DNA of 64,000 nt from an uncultured Lachnospiraceae bacterium. GTDB lineage: Bacteria; Bacillota; Clostridia; Lachnospirales; Lachnospiraceae. Both the position numbers and the translations under genes were made by a program. The stretch lies in the NCBI GenBank assembly GCA_949051815.1, contig CARQVR010000006.1:1-64000 (forward strand), written 5' to 3'. Below the pieces are notes generated by a model, which saw nothing but the letters and a program-made list of their open reading frames with translations, did not search any database and was not told the origin of the DNA. Positions 43,052-51,251 of this stretch are shown here, in pieces; the first letter of the stretch is position 1; each line of letters starts with the position of its first letter.

Positions 43052-44233
43052 TTACAGATATTTTTTCAGGGCATCCACCTTGTCAAGCTTCTCCCAGGGC
43101 AGATCCAGATCGTTACGGCCAAAATGTCCGTAAGCGGCAGTCTGCTTGTAGATCGGACGGCGCAGGTCAAGCATCCTGATGATACCTGCGGGTCTCAAAT
43201 CAAAGTTCTCGCGCACGATCTCCACCAGCTTGTCGTCAGCGATCTTACCTGTGCCGAAGGTGTCCACCATAATGGAAGTAGGCTGTGCCACGCCAATCGC
43301 GTAGGAGAGCTGGATCTCACACTTGTCAGCGATGCCTGCCGCCACAATGTTTTTCGCCACATAGCGCGCCGCGTAAGCCGCGGAACGGTCTACCTTCGTG
43401 CAGTCCTTGCCGGAGAATGCGCCGCCGCCGTGACGCGCATATCCGCCGTATGTGTCAACGATGATCTTACGTCCTGTCAGTCCCGCGTCGCCGTGGGGGC
43501 CGCCGATCACGAAACGTCCCGTAGGATTGATAAAGAATTTGGTCTGGTCATCCACCAGCTCTTTGGGGAGAACCGGATCAAACACATATTTTTTGATATC
43601 TTCGTGAATCTGCTCCTGTGTCACATCCTCGTCGTGCTGGGTAGACAACACAACAGCCTCCAGACGAACCGGCTTGCCCGCCTCGTCGTACTCCACGGAA
43701 ACCTGACTCTTGCCGTCGGGCCGCAGATACTTAAGGGTGCCGTCCTTGCGAACCTTAGTGAGCTGCAATGCCAGCTTGTGCGCCAGATCAATCGGATAAG
43801 GCATGTATTCTTCCGTCTCGTTGGTCGCATAGCCGAACATCATACCCTGATCGCCCGCGCCTGTGTCCAGATCGTCCGTCTGCTCGCCCTTTTTCGCCTC
43901 AAGCGCCTTGTCCACGCCCATAGCGATATCCGCCGACTGCTCGTCAATCGCCACGAACACCGCGCATGTATTCGCGTCAAAACCGTACTCGGACTTGGTA
44001 TAGCCGATCTCTTTCACGGTATCGCGCACAATTTTCTGCATATCTACATATGCGTTTGTCGTGATCTCACCGGTCACCAGCACGAATCCGGTACAAACCG
44101 CCGTCTCACAGGCCACGCGGCTCATGGGATCTTTTTCCATGCATGCGTCCAGAATCGCGTCGGAAATCGCGTCGCAGACTTTGTCGGGATGTCCCTCTGT
44201 TACAGATTCAGATGTAAATAATCGTTTCTCCAT
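43052..44233 (-). CDS. metK: S-adenosylmethionine synthetase
   Basis: A 393-residue enzyme that makes SAM from methionine and ATP. FTSESVTEGHPDKVCDAISD at the start, GAGDQGMMFGYA (ATP-binding hexapeptide region) and GGAFSGKDCTKVDRSAAY near residue 265 are the standard signatures. GGAGG lies 5 bases before the ATG at 44233, preferred over the ATG at 44245 four codons earlier. It is controlled by a SAM-I riboswitch and terminator in its leader, so its product represses its own synthesis. Confidence 0.97.
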   Translation of the reverse strand: MEKRLFTSESVTEGHPDKVCDAISDAILDACMEKDPMSRVACETAVCTGFVLVTGEITTNAYVDMQKIVRDTVKEIGYTKSEYGFDANTCAVFVAIDEQSADIAMGVDKALEAKKGEQTDDLDTGAGDQGMMFGYATNETEEYMPYPIDLAHKLALQLTKVRKDGTLKYLRPDGKSQVSVEYDEAGKPVRLEAVVLSTQHDEDVTQEQIHEDIKKYVFDPVLPKELVDDQTKFFINPTGRFVIGGPHGDAGLTGRKIIVDTYGGYARHGGGAFSGKDCTKVDRSAAYAARYVAKNIVAAGIADKCEIQLSYAIGVAQPTSIMVDTFGTGKIADDKLVEIVRENFDLRPAGIIRMLDLRRPIYKQTAAYGHFGRNDLDLPWEKLDKVDALKKYL

Positions 44234-44331
44234 TTTTTCCTCCATTCCGAAGCGTTTTACTTCTCCTTTTGTGTTGTATCATTTTTTACTCCATTTGTGC
44301 GCATCTTTTTGCTCCGAGGGCGCGGATCTGC

Positions 44332-44372
44332 CCATAAAAGAAGTCCCCTGATTTCTCTGGAAATAAGGGGAC
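44332..44372 (-). terminator. Riboswitch-controlled terminator before metK
   Basis: On the minus strand GTCCCCTTATTTC (44372 downward) pairs with GAAATCAGGGGAC (ending 44343), followed by TTCTTTTAT. It lies 20 bases after the SAM aptamer, as an expression-platform terminator. Confidence 0.85.
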
Positions 44373-44392
44373 CCGACATACAAGCATCAAAT

Positions 44393-44506
44393 CCTCTTAT
44401 TGTTCGATCACGCTGCCGTAACAGCTTCGCTCAGGTTGGCACCTTCCTTGTAAGGGGTTGCCGTGGCTTCACCGATCCTATGTATCTCCACCACTCTGAA
44501 TAAGAG
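44393..44506 (-). ncRNA. SAM-I (S-box) riboswitch aptamer
   Basis: Read on the minus strand, P1 is formed by CTCTTAT at the beginning and ATAAGAG at the end. The S-box core is recognisable: CAGAGTGGTGGAG, then GGTGAAGCCACGGCAACC, then AAGGTGCCAACCTGAGC. When SAM binds, P1 is held closed and the downstream terminator forms. It fits the metK gene it precedes. Confidence 0.93.
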
Positions 44507-44541
44507 AAAGATATCACAATATAAAGTTTTATCTGTAAATA

Positions 44542-44570
44542 AACATACACCTGCCGGCAGTCTGTGTCAA
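44542..44570 (-). promoter_or_regulatory. Promoter of metK and its riboswitch
   Basis: Minus strand perfect TTGACA (44565-44570), 17-base spacer, TATGTT (44542-44547, 4 of 6). Transcription would start about 30 bases before the aptamer. Confidence 0.65.
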
Positions 44571-44644
44571 TACCTATTTTGCACGGGCACAGTTTTTGCC
44601 GGACACAAATAAGCGCTGTGCCTGACTTCGCCGCCGTCCGCCGG

Positions 44645-45937
44645 TCAACCGACCTTTAGCCTGAATTTCTGCATCTCCCTGTCCGTGGTTACCAGATCAA
44701 TCTGCGCGCCGAGATGCTGCAGTTTCAGATGAAAGTCCTCATAGCCGCGCTGAATATACTTGATATCATCCACCGTGCTGATCCCGTCCGCCGCCAGCGC
44801 CGCAATGACAAGGGCCGCGCCCGCCCGCAGATCCGGCGCGGTAATATGCGCACCGGTGTATTTGGACACACCGTCGATAATCGCGGTGTTGCTCTCCACC
44901 TTGATATTCGCGCCCATACAGGTTAACTCGTCCACATATTTAAAACGATTCTCGAAAATACTCTCCGTCACAATGCTGGTGCCTGCCGAAAGCCCGAGCG
45001 CCACCGTAATCTGCGGCTGCATGTCCGTGGGAAAGCCGGGATAAGGCAGCGTCTTTACATGGGTATGTCCAAGCGGCTTCGCCGCCACCACACGCACCGC
45101 GTCGTCAGACTCCTCGATCTCACAGCCGATCTCCAAAAGCTTCGCGCTGATGGACTCTAAGTGCTTCGGGATCACATTCTTCACCGTCACATCGCCCTTC
45201 GTCACCGCCGCCGCAAACATAAAGGTGCCCGCCTCGATCTGGTCCGGAATAATGCCATACTCCGTCCCGTGCAGTCTGGACACGCCCTTAATGCGGATCA
45301 CATCCGTACCCGCGCCTTTTATGTTCGCGCCCATACTGTTTAAAAAGTTCGCCAGATCAACGACATGAGGCTCCTTCGCCGCGTTCTCAATCACGGTGGT
45401 ACCCTCCGCCATCACTGCCGCCATCATCACATTCATGGTCGCGCCCACAGTCACCACATCCATGTAGATATGGTTTCCCTTCAATTTAACCGCTTCCGCG
45501 CTGATGCGCCCATATCCGATTCCGACATCGGCTCCCAGTGCACGAAACCCCTTGATATGCTGGTCAATGGGGCGCAGTCCGATATTACAGCCGCCAGGAA
45601 GAACCACCTCCGCCTTGCTGTATTTGCCAAGCAGGGACCCCAGAAGATAGTAGGAAGCCCTGATTTTTTTAATATAATCGCCCTCGATCACCAGATCGTG
45701 AACCTGAGAGGCGTTGATCTTCACCGTATGTCTGTCTATCCGGTTGACCACCACACCGATACTTTCCATAGCCTGCATCATGACATTGGTATCCCTGACA
45801 TCAGGCACATTCTCTATCAATACGGTCTCGTCCGTCATAATGGCCGCCGCAAGTATCGCCAGCGCCGCATTCTTCGCGCCGCTGATCTCCACCTCGCCGA
45901 CTAACGGATTCCCACCTTTAATCGCATATTGTTCCAT
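44645..45937 (-). CDS. murA: UDP-N-acetylglucosamine 1-carboxyvinyltransferase
   Basis: A 430-residue enzyme for the first committed step of peptidoglycan synthesis, adding enolpyruvate to UDP-GlcNAc. GAKNAALAILAAAIM near residue 20 holds the catalytic-site lysine; LPGGCNIGLRPIDQHIKGF holds the PEP-binding cysteine (about 116), the fosfomycin target; GFPTDMQPQ is also typical. The ribosome site is weak (AAGG about 14 bases before the ATG). It has its own promoter and is followed by the metK riboswitch region. Confidence 0.95.
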   Translation of the reverse strand: MEQYAIKGGNPLVGEVEISGAKNAALAILAAAIMTDETVLIENVPDVRDTNVMMQAMESIGVVVNRIDRHTVKINASQVHDLVIEGDYIKKIRASYYLLGSLLGKYSKAEVVLPGGCNIGLRPIDQHIKGFRALGADVGIGYGRISAEAVKLKGNHIYMDVVTVGATMNVMMAAVMAEGTTVIENAAKEPHVVDLANFLNSMGANIKGAGTDVIRIKGVSRLHGTEYGIIPDQIEAGTFMFAAAVTKGDVTVKNVIPKHLESISAKLLEIGCEIEESDDAVRVVAAKPLGHTHVKTLPYPGFPTDMQPQITVALGLSAGTSIVTESIFENRFKYVDELTCMGANIKVESNTAIIDGVSKYTGAHITAPDLRAGAALVIAALAADGISTVDDIKYIQRGYEDFHLKLQHLGAQIDLVTTDREMQKFRLKVG

Positions 45938-45986
45938 CTATGTTTACTTGCCTTTCTTTCAAGAAAAAACTCAAACATTAAAATAC

Positions 45987-46014
45987 AGTATACCAGATTT
46001 TGGGGGTTTGTAAA
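45987..46014 (-). promoter_or_regulatory. Promoter of murA
   Basis: Minus strand TTTACA (46009-46014), 16-base spacer, TATACT (45987-45992), each 5 of 6. The -35 box lies within a GGGGTTT/AAACCCC hairpin (46003-46018), which may also end the M23 peptidase transcript; promoter and hairpin therefore overlap. Confidence 0.6.
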
Positions 46015-46058
46015 CCCCACAGTTGCGCACCTGCCAGCCGCAGCGCATGACCAAAACG

Positions 46059-47642
46059 TCAGTTCAGGTACTTAAACGGATCCACCTGCGCCCCGTTTAT
46101 GAGAATTTCAAAGTGAATATGCGGCCCCGTGCTGACGCCCGTATTGCCGCTTAAGGCAATCTTCTGCCCCTGACTCACCGTCTGCCCCTGTTTTACCAGC
46201 ACCTTGCTCAGATGGCCGTAACGGGTCTGCCTGCCGTCGGCATGGTCGATGTAGACCACATAACCGTAGCCGCTGCCCCATCCCGCTCTGGAAACCGTTC
46301 CCGCACAGGATGCCATAACCGCCGTACCCACGGGCGTCGCCCAGTCCACACCTTTGTGATAGGTGCTTGCCCTTCTCGTCGGCGCTTTCCGTCTGCCAAA
46401 CTGGGAAGAAAGCCTTCCTCCCGAAATCGGTTTCAGATAGGTAGGCGGAATCTTCGTGCCGCGCTCCACAATCTTAGGCACAGCCGCATAGGTGATCTCC
46501 TCTTTCAGGATCTCACGGGAAATCTCCTCGTTATTGCGGTAGGAAACATCCGCCACCACCTTCCGGTGGCCCGCAGAAGGCTCCTGCAGCGTCTTCATAT
46601 CGGTTGTATACCAGTCGTCGTTATCGACGTAAACAACGTCCGCCTCATAATCCTCTTCATAGTACATCTGCTCCGTGCGCTCCACGGAAAGCTCCGGTTC
46701 GGGCACGGTCACGATCAGCTCATCGCCCACACGAATCACAGAATTTTCATCCTCAATGGTATCGTTCATGGCAATCAGCTCGTCTAACGGTATCTCATTT
46801 TTCTCGGCAATCTGGGAGAGCGTGTCCCCGCCTACCACCTCGTAAATCTGCTCCTTTTCCTGATCCTTGGTCACCTCGTCGATGGCCTGTCCAAGCGGCG
46901 TCAGCTCATAGTCCAGCAAATAGGACTCCACCACTTCCACCGTATCGCCGAAATTCAGTTCAAGAAGCCCCAGCTCATAATCGGAAAATTCTTTCTCCGA
47001 AGCCGGTTCAATGTCCGCAAAAATATCGTCCAGCACCGCGTTAATGCCCGCGCTGGTCATCGTCTCCTGCGCCTCCTGCGCTTCTTCTTTCTGTTCTTTG
47101 GCAGAATAAATCTGCGTCGTCAGCACATTAAGCTCTCTGTCAGCGTCCATCACAAGATCCGCGTAGTAGTTATTGCCGCTGTCATATTTCCTGATGGAAG
47201 CCTGCAAAAGCGCAAGCACTTCCTCCGTGCTGGCCAGATTCACCGTATACTCGTTGATCTTCACGGTATAAGAGCGGTTCAGTGTCTCTTTGACGCTGCC
47301 CCGCAGAGCGGTAAGCATGTTGGCGGTGATCACGCTCTTATCATCCACCGTGCCCCAGAGCACCTCCTGTCCTTCCCAACTCAGCTCACTCTCCGCAAGC
47401 ACCATTTCATCGCTGCTGGCCGCAAGCGCCTTTCTGGCCGCGATCAGGCATTCGTCCGCCTCCCCGGCATCCCCCATGACGCCTACCTGCATCCCGTTTA
47501 AGTACACCGTAAAAAGGTTGTCGCCGTCGCTCTCAAGCGTCTGCATTCCGGGCAGGAAAAAAGCGGCCGCAATGCATGAAAGCACCGCAACCTTAATATA
47601 TGCAATTTTCATTTTTTTATAATGTCTGCTCAATATTTTCAT
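46059..47642 (-). CDS. M23 peptidoglycan endopeptidase with LysM and G5 domains
   Basis: A 527-residue protein with an N-terminal membrane helix (about 12-32), a large extracellular helical/mixed region (about 40-255), LysM domain (about 262-312, YEVVGGDTLSQIAEKNEIPL), G5-like domain (about 325-405, with RKVVADVSYRNNEEI), and C-terminal M23 domain (about 410-527). Zinc ligands are seen in STYHKGVDWA and GPHIHFE, with the catalytic GHLS histidine. It should cut peptide crosslinks in the wall. It follows the coiled-coil membrane protein by 10 bases; no clear ribosome site is visible, which suggests coupling to that gene. Confidence 0.92.
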   Translation of the reverse strand: MKILSRHYKKMKIAYIKVAVLSCIAAAFFLPGMQTLESDGDNLFTVYLNGMQVGVMGDAGEADECLIAARKALAASSDEMVLAESELSWEGQEVLWGTVDDKSVITANMLTALRGSVKETLNRSYTVKINEYTVNLASTEEVLALLQASIRKYDSGNNYYADLVMDADRELNVLTTQIYSAKEQKEEAQEAQETMTSAGINAVLDDIFADIEPASEKEFSDYELGLLELNFGDTVEVVESYLLDYELTPLGQAIDEVTKDQEKEQIYEVVGGDTLSQIAEKNEIPLDELIAMNDTIEDENSVIRVGDELIVTVPEPELSVERTEQMYYEEDYEADVVYVDNDDWYTTDMKTLQEPSAGHRKVVADVSYRNNEEISREILKEEITYAAVPKIVERGTKIPPTYLKPISGGRLSSQFGRRKAPTRRASTYHKGVDWATPVGTAVMASCAGTVSRAGWGSGYGYVVYIDHADGRQTRYGHLSKVLVKQGQTVSQGQKIALSGNTGVSTGPHIHFEILINGAQVDPFKYLN

Positions 47643-47652
47643 AGTAAATTAT

Positions 47653-48165
47653 TTAAAACAGCTTTCCGTTCGTAAGCTGCATCAGCAGTGAGAACACATT
47701 GATTGCGATATCCACCGCCACCCCGGTCAAAACAACGATTAAAAGGACCAAAGGCGCCCTGCTGCCCTTAGACGTCTGATTCTGCTTTTCAAACTCCTCG
47801 GAAAAAGCCGCCTGTACATTGCGGTAAACCTTTACGTTTTCCCGGTGCACAAACTCCTCAGACTGTGTCAGCCGCTCCTCCAGAAGACTTTTGATCCCGG
47901 CAAGCTGCTCTTCCACGTCCTGCGCCTGTCCGCTCTCCGTCTCCAGCGCTTCCAGCTTTTCCATGCACTGTTTCAGCACGCTCTGCACATTGTCCACGTT
48001 CTCGGCGGTCTTGATGTTTACACGGCGGATCTCCTGCATCAGCTCGTCATAAGCTTTCATCTGTCTCTCCATCTGATCCATTCTGGCCGCCTCCGCCGCA
48101 GAATTTGCGCGGATCATCTCCTGTGCGTTTTTCTTCTGCGCCAGCTTATCTATAAAAGTATCCAT
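47653..48165 (-). CDS. Coiled-coil membrane protein of unknown function
   Basis: A 170-residue protein, mostly charged coiled coil (about 20-125) with one C-terminal membrane helix (about 138-162, LVLLIVVLTGVAVDIAINVF). The layout is tail-anchored, with the bulk probably in the cytoplasm. I do not recognise the family. GGAG lies 7 bases before the ATG. It is the first gene in front of the M23 peptidase, only 10 bases apart, so it may position or regulate that peptidase. Confidence 0.78.
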   Translation of the reverse strand: MDTFIDKLAQKKNAQEMIRANSAAEAARMDQMERQMKAYDELMQEIRRVNIKTAENVDNVQSVLKQCMEKLEALETESGQAQDVEEQLAGIKSLLEERLTQSEEFVHRENVKVYRNVQAAFSEEFEKQNQTSKGSRAPLVLLIVVLTGVAVDIAINVFSLLMQLTNGKLF

Positions 48166-48224
48166 AAACAGTCTCCATTTCCTTTATCTTCTATTTTGCC
48201 AAAAAACAGAAAAACCATGTCTGC

Positions 48225-48253
48225 ATTTTAACATCTTTCCGCATTTATGACAA
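48225..48253 (-). promoter_or_regulatory. Promoter of the coiled-coil protein/M23 peptidase operon
   Basis: Minus strand TTGTCA (48248-48253), 17-base spacer, TAAAAT (48225-48230). Confidence 0.7.
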
Positions 48254-48257
48254 CAGC

Positions 48258-48300
48258 GAAAAAAAGGGAGCCTTTCCAGACTTCCCCTTACCGGCTCTCC
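48258..48300 (-). terminator. Terminator upstream of the coiled-coil gene promoter
   Basis: Minus strand GGAGAGCC (48300-48293) pairs with GGCTCCC (48272-48266), followed by seven T residues. It ends transcripts coming from the right (chemoreceptor or the non-coding element at 48.4-48.7 kb) just before the promoter at 48225-48253. Confidence 0.65.
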
Positions 48301-48302
48301 AT

Positions 48303-48317
48303 TGTGCAATTTGCACA
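48303..48317. promoter_or_regulatory. Perfect 15-base palindrome in AT-rich DNA
   Basis: TGTGCAA-T-TTGCACA. It lies at the edge of a 150-base AT-rich stretch (48300-48470) with no gene. It looks like a dimeric protein-binding site; which regulator is unknown. Confidence 0.4.
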
Positions 48318-48421
48318 TATTATATATTATATTTTTTACATATTTAGAAATATTTACTATATTTTTACACTTTGTTCACAATTTATTCATATTCAGGAAG
48401 TATACTCATCTTATACAAAAC

Positions 48422-48499
48422 AACACGGGATGTCGTGTAACAAATACACACATAGATAAATTTTTTCATAATAGCCCGGGTGCCGAAAGGTACCTGGGC
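48422..48499. other. Unidentified structured non-coding segment
   Basis: ACACG/CGTGT hairpin (about 48423-48438), an AT linker, then GCCCGGGTGCC and GGTACCTGGGC pairing (with GU pairs) around a GAAA tetraloop (48474-48499). It lies next to repeat R3-B. No known riboswitch motif was matched. Confidence 0.45.
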
Positions 48500-48511
48500 A
48501 CTCCTCATGTC

Positions 48512-48657
48512 CGCGCATAAGCAGAGTCAGAAGCCATACGGAACATGTGCCATGCTTGCATGAGCGCATGAGCCGGATGGCTTATGACGAGCAACGCGAA
48601 CGAGAAATGCGCAGCATTTCGAGTCTCTGCTTTTGCGCGGATCCCTGCTTATGCGCG
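48512..48657. repeat. R3 repeat, single copy (146 bp, 13-bp inverted ends)
   Basis: CGCGCATAAGCAG (48512-48524) and its complement (48645-48657) bracket the element. It contains TTATGACGAGCAACGCGAAC and the GAAATGCGCAGCATTTC hairpin, shared with the tandem array at 42.7-43.0 kb, but the other inner hairpin is different (GCCAT/ATGGC instead of GCGGGC/GCCCGC). Confidence 0.82.
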
Positions 48658-48673
48658 CCTCTTTTCTGACAAC

Positions 48674-48702
48674 AGCGGCACAGGAAAGTCTCCTGTGCCG
48701 CT
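48674..48702 (-). terminator. Perfect 12-bp hairpin after the chemoreceptor gene
   Basis: AGCGGCACAGGA (48674-48685) and its complement (48691-48702), loop 5 bases, 42 bases past the chemoreceptor stop. The following T-run is weak (TGTTGTC), so efficiency is uncertain. Confidence 0.6.
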
Positions 48703-48743
48703 TATCATAGTCTTTATCCTTGTTTTTATTATCTCCTGCCCGG

Positions 48744-50423
48744 TCAGCCCCGAAGCTGGAAATGCCGTACCGCTGCCTGCAGCCTCTCCGCGTGATGGTG
48801 CAGCTCCTGCGCCGAGGAAGCCGACTCCTCCGCCGTGTTGGCATTGCTTTGCACAACCGCGGAAATATTTTCCATTCCCTCCGTCAACTGGCTCAAAGAT
48901 TCCGCCTGCTGTTTTGCGCTGTCCGCAATGTGTTCCACCAGCTCCGCCGACTGTCTGGAATTGGTAACCACATTTGTGAGAGCCGTCATGGTTTCCCTGG
49001 ACAAAGAGGCGCCATATTGGACGAGCTGTACCGAATTGACAATCAGGTCTGTAATATCCTTGGCAGACTCCGCACTCTTGGCCGCAAGCTGCTGCACTTC
49101 GTTCGCAACCACCGCAAAGCCTTTTCCCGCGGCTCCGACTCTGGCTGCCTCCACGGAAGCGTTCAGAGCCAGAATATTGGTCTGGAACGAGATATCCTCA
49201 ATGGTCTTAATGATCCCGCTGATCTGATCCGAGGATTCCGAAATATCCGCGATAGCCGATGAAAGGGCGTCCATTTTCTGGCTGCATACGGTGAGCTGGC
49301 TCTCCGTCTCCTCCGCCGATTTTCTGGCATTGTCCGCATCCTTGGAAGTGCGTTTTACCTGCCCGGAAATATCCTGTATACCGGCAGAAAGTTCTTCCAC
49401 AGCGGCCGCCTGCTGGACCGCGCCGTCAGACAGGGTCTGTGCGCTGACAGCCATCCGCTCGGACCTGTCAGACACCTTACCGGCAGTCTGGTGAATCCGG
49501 CTTAAAGCATCATTAAGCCCGTCTAAAATCTGGCGCATGGCATCCTGTATCGGTAAAAACTCACCCCGGTAACTGCTGTCGATGGACAGATTCATATTGC
49601 CGTGAGCCATTTCGGACAGCTTATTGTCAATATCCGATATGTATTTTTTCAGTTCGCCCTTCGTCTCATGGATGGACGCTACCAGCATACCAATCTCCGA
49701 AGTGTCGGAACGAAAACCAAATGCCGCCGAGAGATTGCCCTGAGAGATTTCTCCCATCTGGTCGCGCACGGCGATGACAGGGCGCAAAATTTTTTTGCGG
49801 ATGACACGCATACTGATCACCTGCAGCGTCCCTACCATAACCAGTGCCAACACCATAAGCGCCCTGATTGTACTGCTGGTCTCGCTCAGGTACTGCACCT
49901 CCTGAAGGGTTCTGCCGTCAAGCGTCTCCAGAAACTGTTCTTTCAGCGCGTTAATCTTCGTGATGGAGTCATTATAGTCATCCCCGTAAACGTAATCGAC
50001 AGCGTCGCTCTGCTCACCGGCCTGCACCTGCTTCATGGCTGCCTCCTCCAGAGGCACCAGCTCGTTAGAAAGACTGTACATACCGTCGATCATCTTCTGT
50101 TCTTCGTTCGTGATACCGATTTCCTGCATGGCTGCAACACCGATATCCCGGTTTTTTAACGTATTGACTTCATTCCAATAGTTATCGTAGTGCACCTGAT
50201 CTCCGGTGGACGCGTAGGCACGGACTTCGTTGGTCAGATAGGCGGAACCGTTCATAAAGCGGTTGGCATTGTAGGTCAGTTCAAAACGATCCTCGTTGGC
50301 AGTTTCCAGCCGGCGGCTCACATTGCTGTATGTAACTAAGAGCACCAGCATAAACAGCAGCGCACATATGGAGCCGACATTCAAAATTGTTGTCAGCGTA
50401 GATTGATTGATTGCTTTTTTCAT
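48744..50423 (-). CDS. Methyl-accepting chemotaxis protein
   Basis: A 559-residue receptor: helix 1 (about 12-35), extracellular four-helix sensor (about 36-185, 4HB_MCP type), helix 2 (about 186-208), HAMP (about 210-265) and a cytoplasmic signalling coil. The hairpin tip region VVANEVQQLAAKSAESAKDI is the CheA/CheW-binding signature, and Glu/Gln pairs suited to CheR/CheB modification lie on both sides. No C-terminal CheR-binding pentapeptide is present. The ATG at 50423 gives a typical MKKAIN start; the ribosome site (AAAGG) is 12 bases upstream. It is alone, with its own promoter. Confidence 0.93.
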   Translation of the reverse strand: MKKAINQSTLTTILNVGSICALLFMLVLLVTYSNVSRRLETANEDRFELTYNANRFMNGSAYLTNEVRAYASTGDQVHYDNYWNEVNTLKNRDIGVAAMQEIGITNEEQKMIDGMYSLSNELVPLEEAAMKQVQAGEQSDAVDYVYGDDYNDSITKINALKEQFLETLDGRTLQEVQYLSETSSTIRALMVLALVMVGTLQVISMRVIRKKILRPVIAVRDQMGEISQGNLSAAFGFRSDTSEIGMLVASIHETKGELKKYISDIDNKLSEMAHGNMNLSIDSSYRGEFLPIQDAMRQILDGLNDALSRIHQTAGKVSDRSERMAVSAQTLSDGAVQQAAAVEELSAGIQDISGQVKRTSKDADNARKSAEETESQLTVCSQKMDALSSAIADISESSDQISGIIKTIEDISFQTNILALNASVEAARVGAAGKGFAVVANEVQQLAAKSAESAKDITDLIVNSVQLVQYGASLSRETMTALTNVVTNSRQSAELVEHIADSAKQQAESLSQLTEGMENISAVVQSNANTAEESASSAQELHHHAERLQAAVRHFQLRG

Positions 50424-50485
50424 CTTATGACCATACCTTTCCGCCCCCAAAGGCTCCAAATATACTTAAAAATAGCATTGCCAAA

Positions 50486-50514
50486 ATCATAGCATAAATG
50501 GAAGCGCATAGCAA
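50486..50514 (-). promoter_or_regulatory. Promoter of the chemoreceptor gene
   Basis: Minus strand TTGCTA (50509-50514), 17-base spacer, TATGAT (50486-50491). No sigma-D type motility promoter was recognised. Confidence 0.5.
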
Positions 50515-50562
50515 GCTGTCGGCATGTCTTTTCGGATCATGAAAAAACTACCATCCTTTTTC

Positions 50563-51231
50563 TCAGACCACAATCCGCCCATCCTCGATGCGCACGATCC
50601 TGTCCGCCCGCTGCGCAATCTCGGGATTATGGGTAATCATCACAATGGTCTGGCGAAATGTCCTGCTGCTCATCTGCAGTAACCCCATCACGTCATCGCT
50701 TGTTTTGGAATCCAGATTTCCCGTCGGTTCGTCCGCCAGAATAATAGCGGGCCTGGATGCCAGCGCGCGCGCAATCGCCACCCGCTGCTGCTGTCCGCCC
50801 GAGAGGTTGTTTGGCAGGGTGTCTGACTTCCCCTCCAGTCCAAGCAGCTTCACCACCTCCATGATAAACGCAAGGTCCGGCTTCTGTCCGTCCAGCGAGA
50901 GGGGAAACACGATATTTTCCCAGGCTGTCAGCACCGGAATCAGATTGTAGTTCTGAAAGACAAATCCTATTTTCTTACGCCGGAATATGGCCGCCTGCTC
51001 GCCGCTTAGTTTCGCAAGCTCCGTTCCGTCGATCTGAACGCTCCCCTCCGTGGGCACATCCAGCCCGCCCAGCATATTTAACAGGGTGGATTTCCCACTC
51101 CCGGAAGTACCGATGATGGCGGTAAATTTTCCCTGTTCAATTTCCAGATCCACGCCGTCCAAAGCCCGGACCTGCGTATCCCCGCTTCCGTAATATTTTT
51201 TGAGTCCCACTGCTCTCAATACACACTCCAT
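50563..51231 (-). CDS. ABC transporter ATP-binding protein, MacB/LolD type
   Basis: A 222-residue ATPase with Walker A GTSGSGKST, signature LSGGQQQRVAIARALASRP, Walker B ILADEPTGNLD and H-loop MITHN. It belongs to the family that drives FtsX-like permeases. AGAGG lies 4 bases before the ATG at 51231; the ORF can be extended eight codons upstream without need. It is the second ATPase of the module and follows the large permease by 20 bases. Confidence 0.93.
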   Translation of the reverse strand: MECVLRAVGLKKYYGSGDTQVRALDGVDLEIEQGKFTAIIGTSGSGKSTLLNMLGGLDVPTEGSVQIDGTELAKLSGEQAAIFRRKKIGFVFQNYNLIPVLTAWENIVFPLSLDGQKPDLAFIMEVVKLLGLEGKSDTLPNNLSGGQQQRVAIARALASRPAIILADEPTGNLDSKTSDDVMGLLQMSSRTFRQTIVMITHNPEIAQRADRIVRIEDGRIVV

Positions 51232-51251
51232 AACACCTCTCCTCTCTGCCA

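Noticed and set aside
42590..44221. Plus-strand ORF of 543 codons across the R3 array and metK
   Set aside because: It reads through repeat DNA and then antisense of metK; the repeated N-terminal peptide arises only because the 114-bp unit is a multiple of three.
48422..48499. Considered as a c-di-GMP riboswitch because of nearby chemotaxis and c-di-GMP genes
   Set aside because: The conserved GEMM-I core and tetraloop receptor sequences are not present, and no gene lies suitably downstream.
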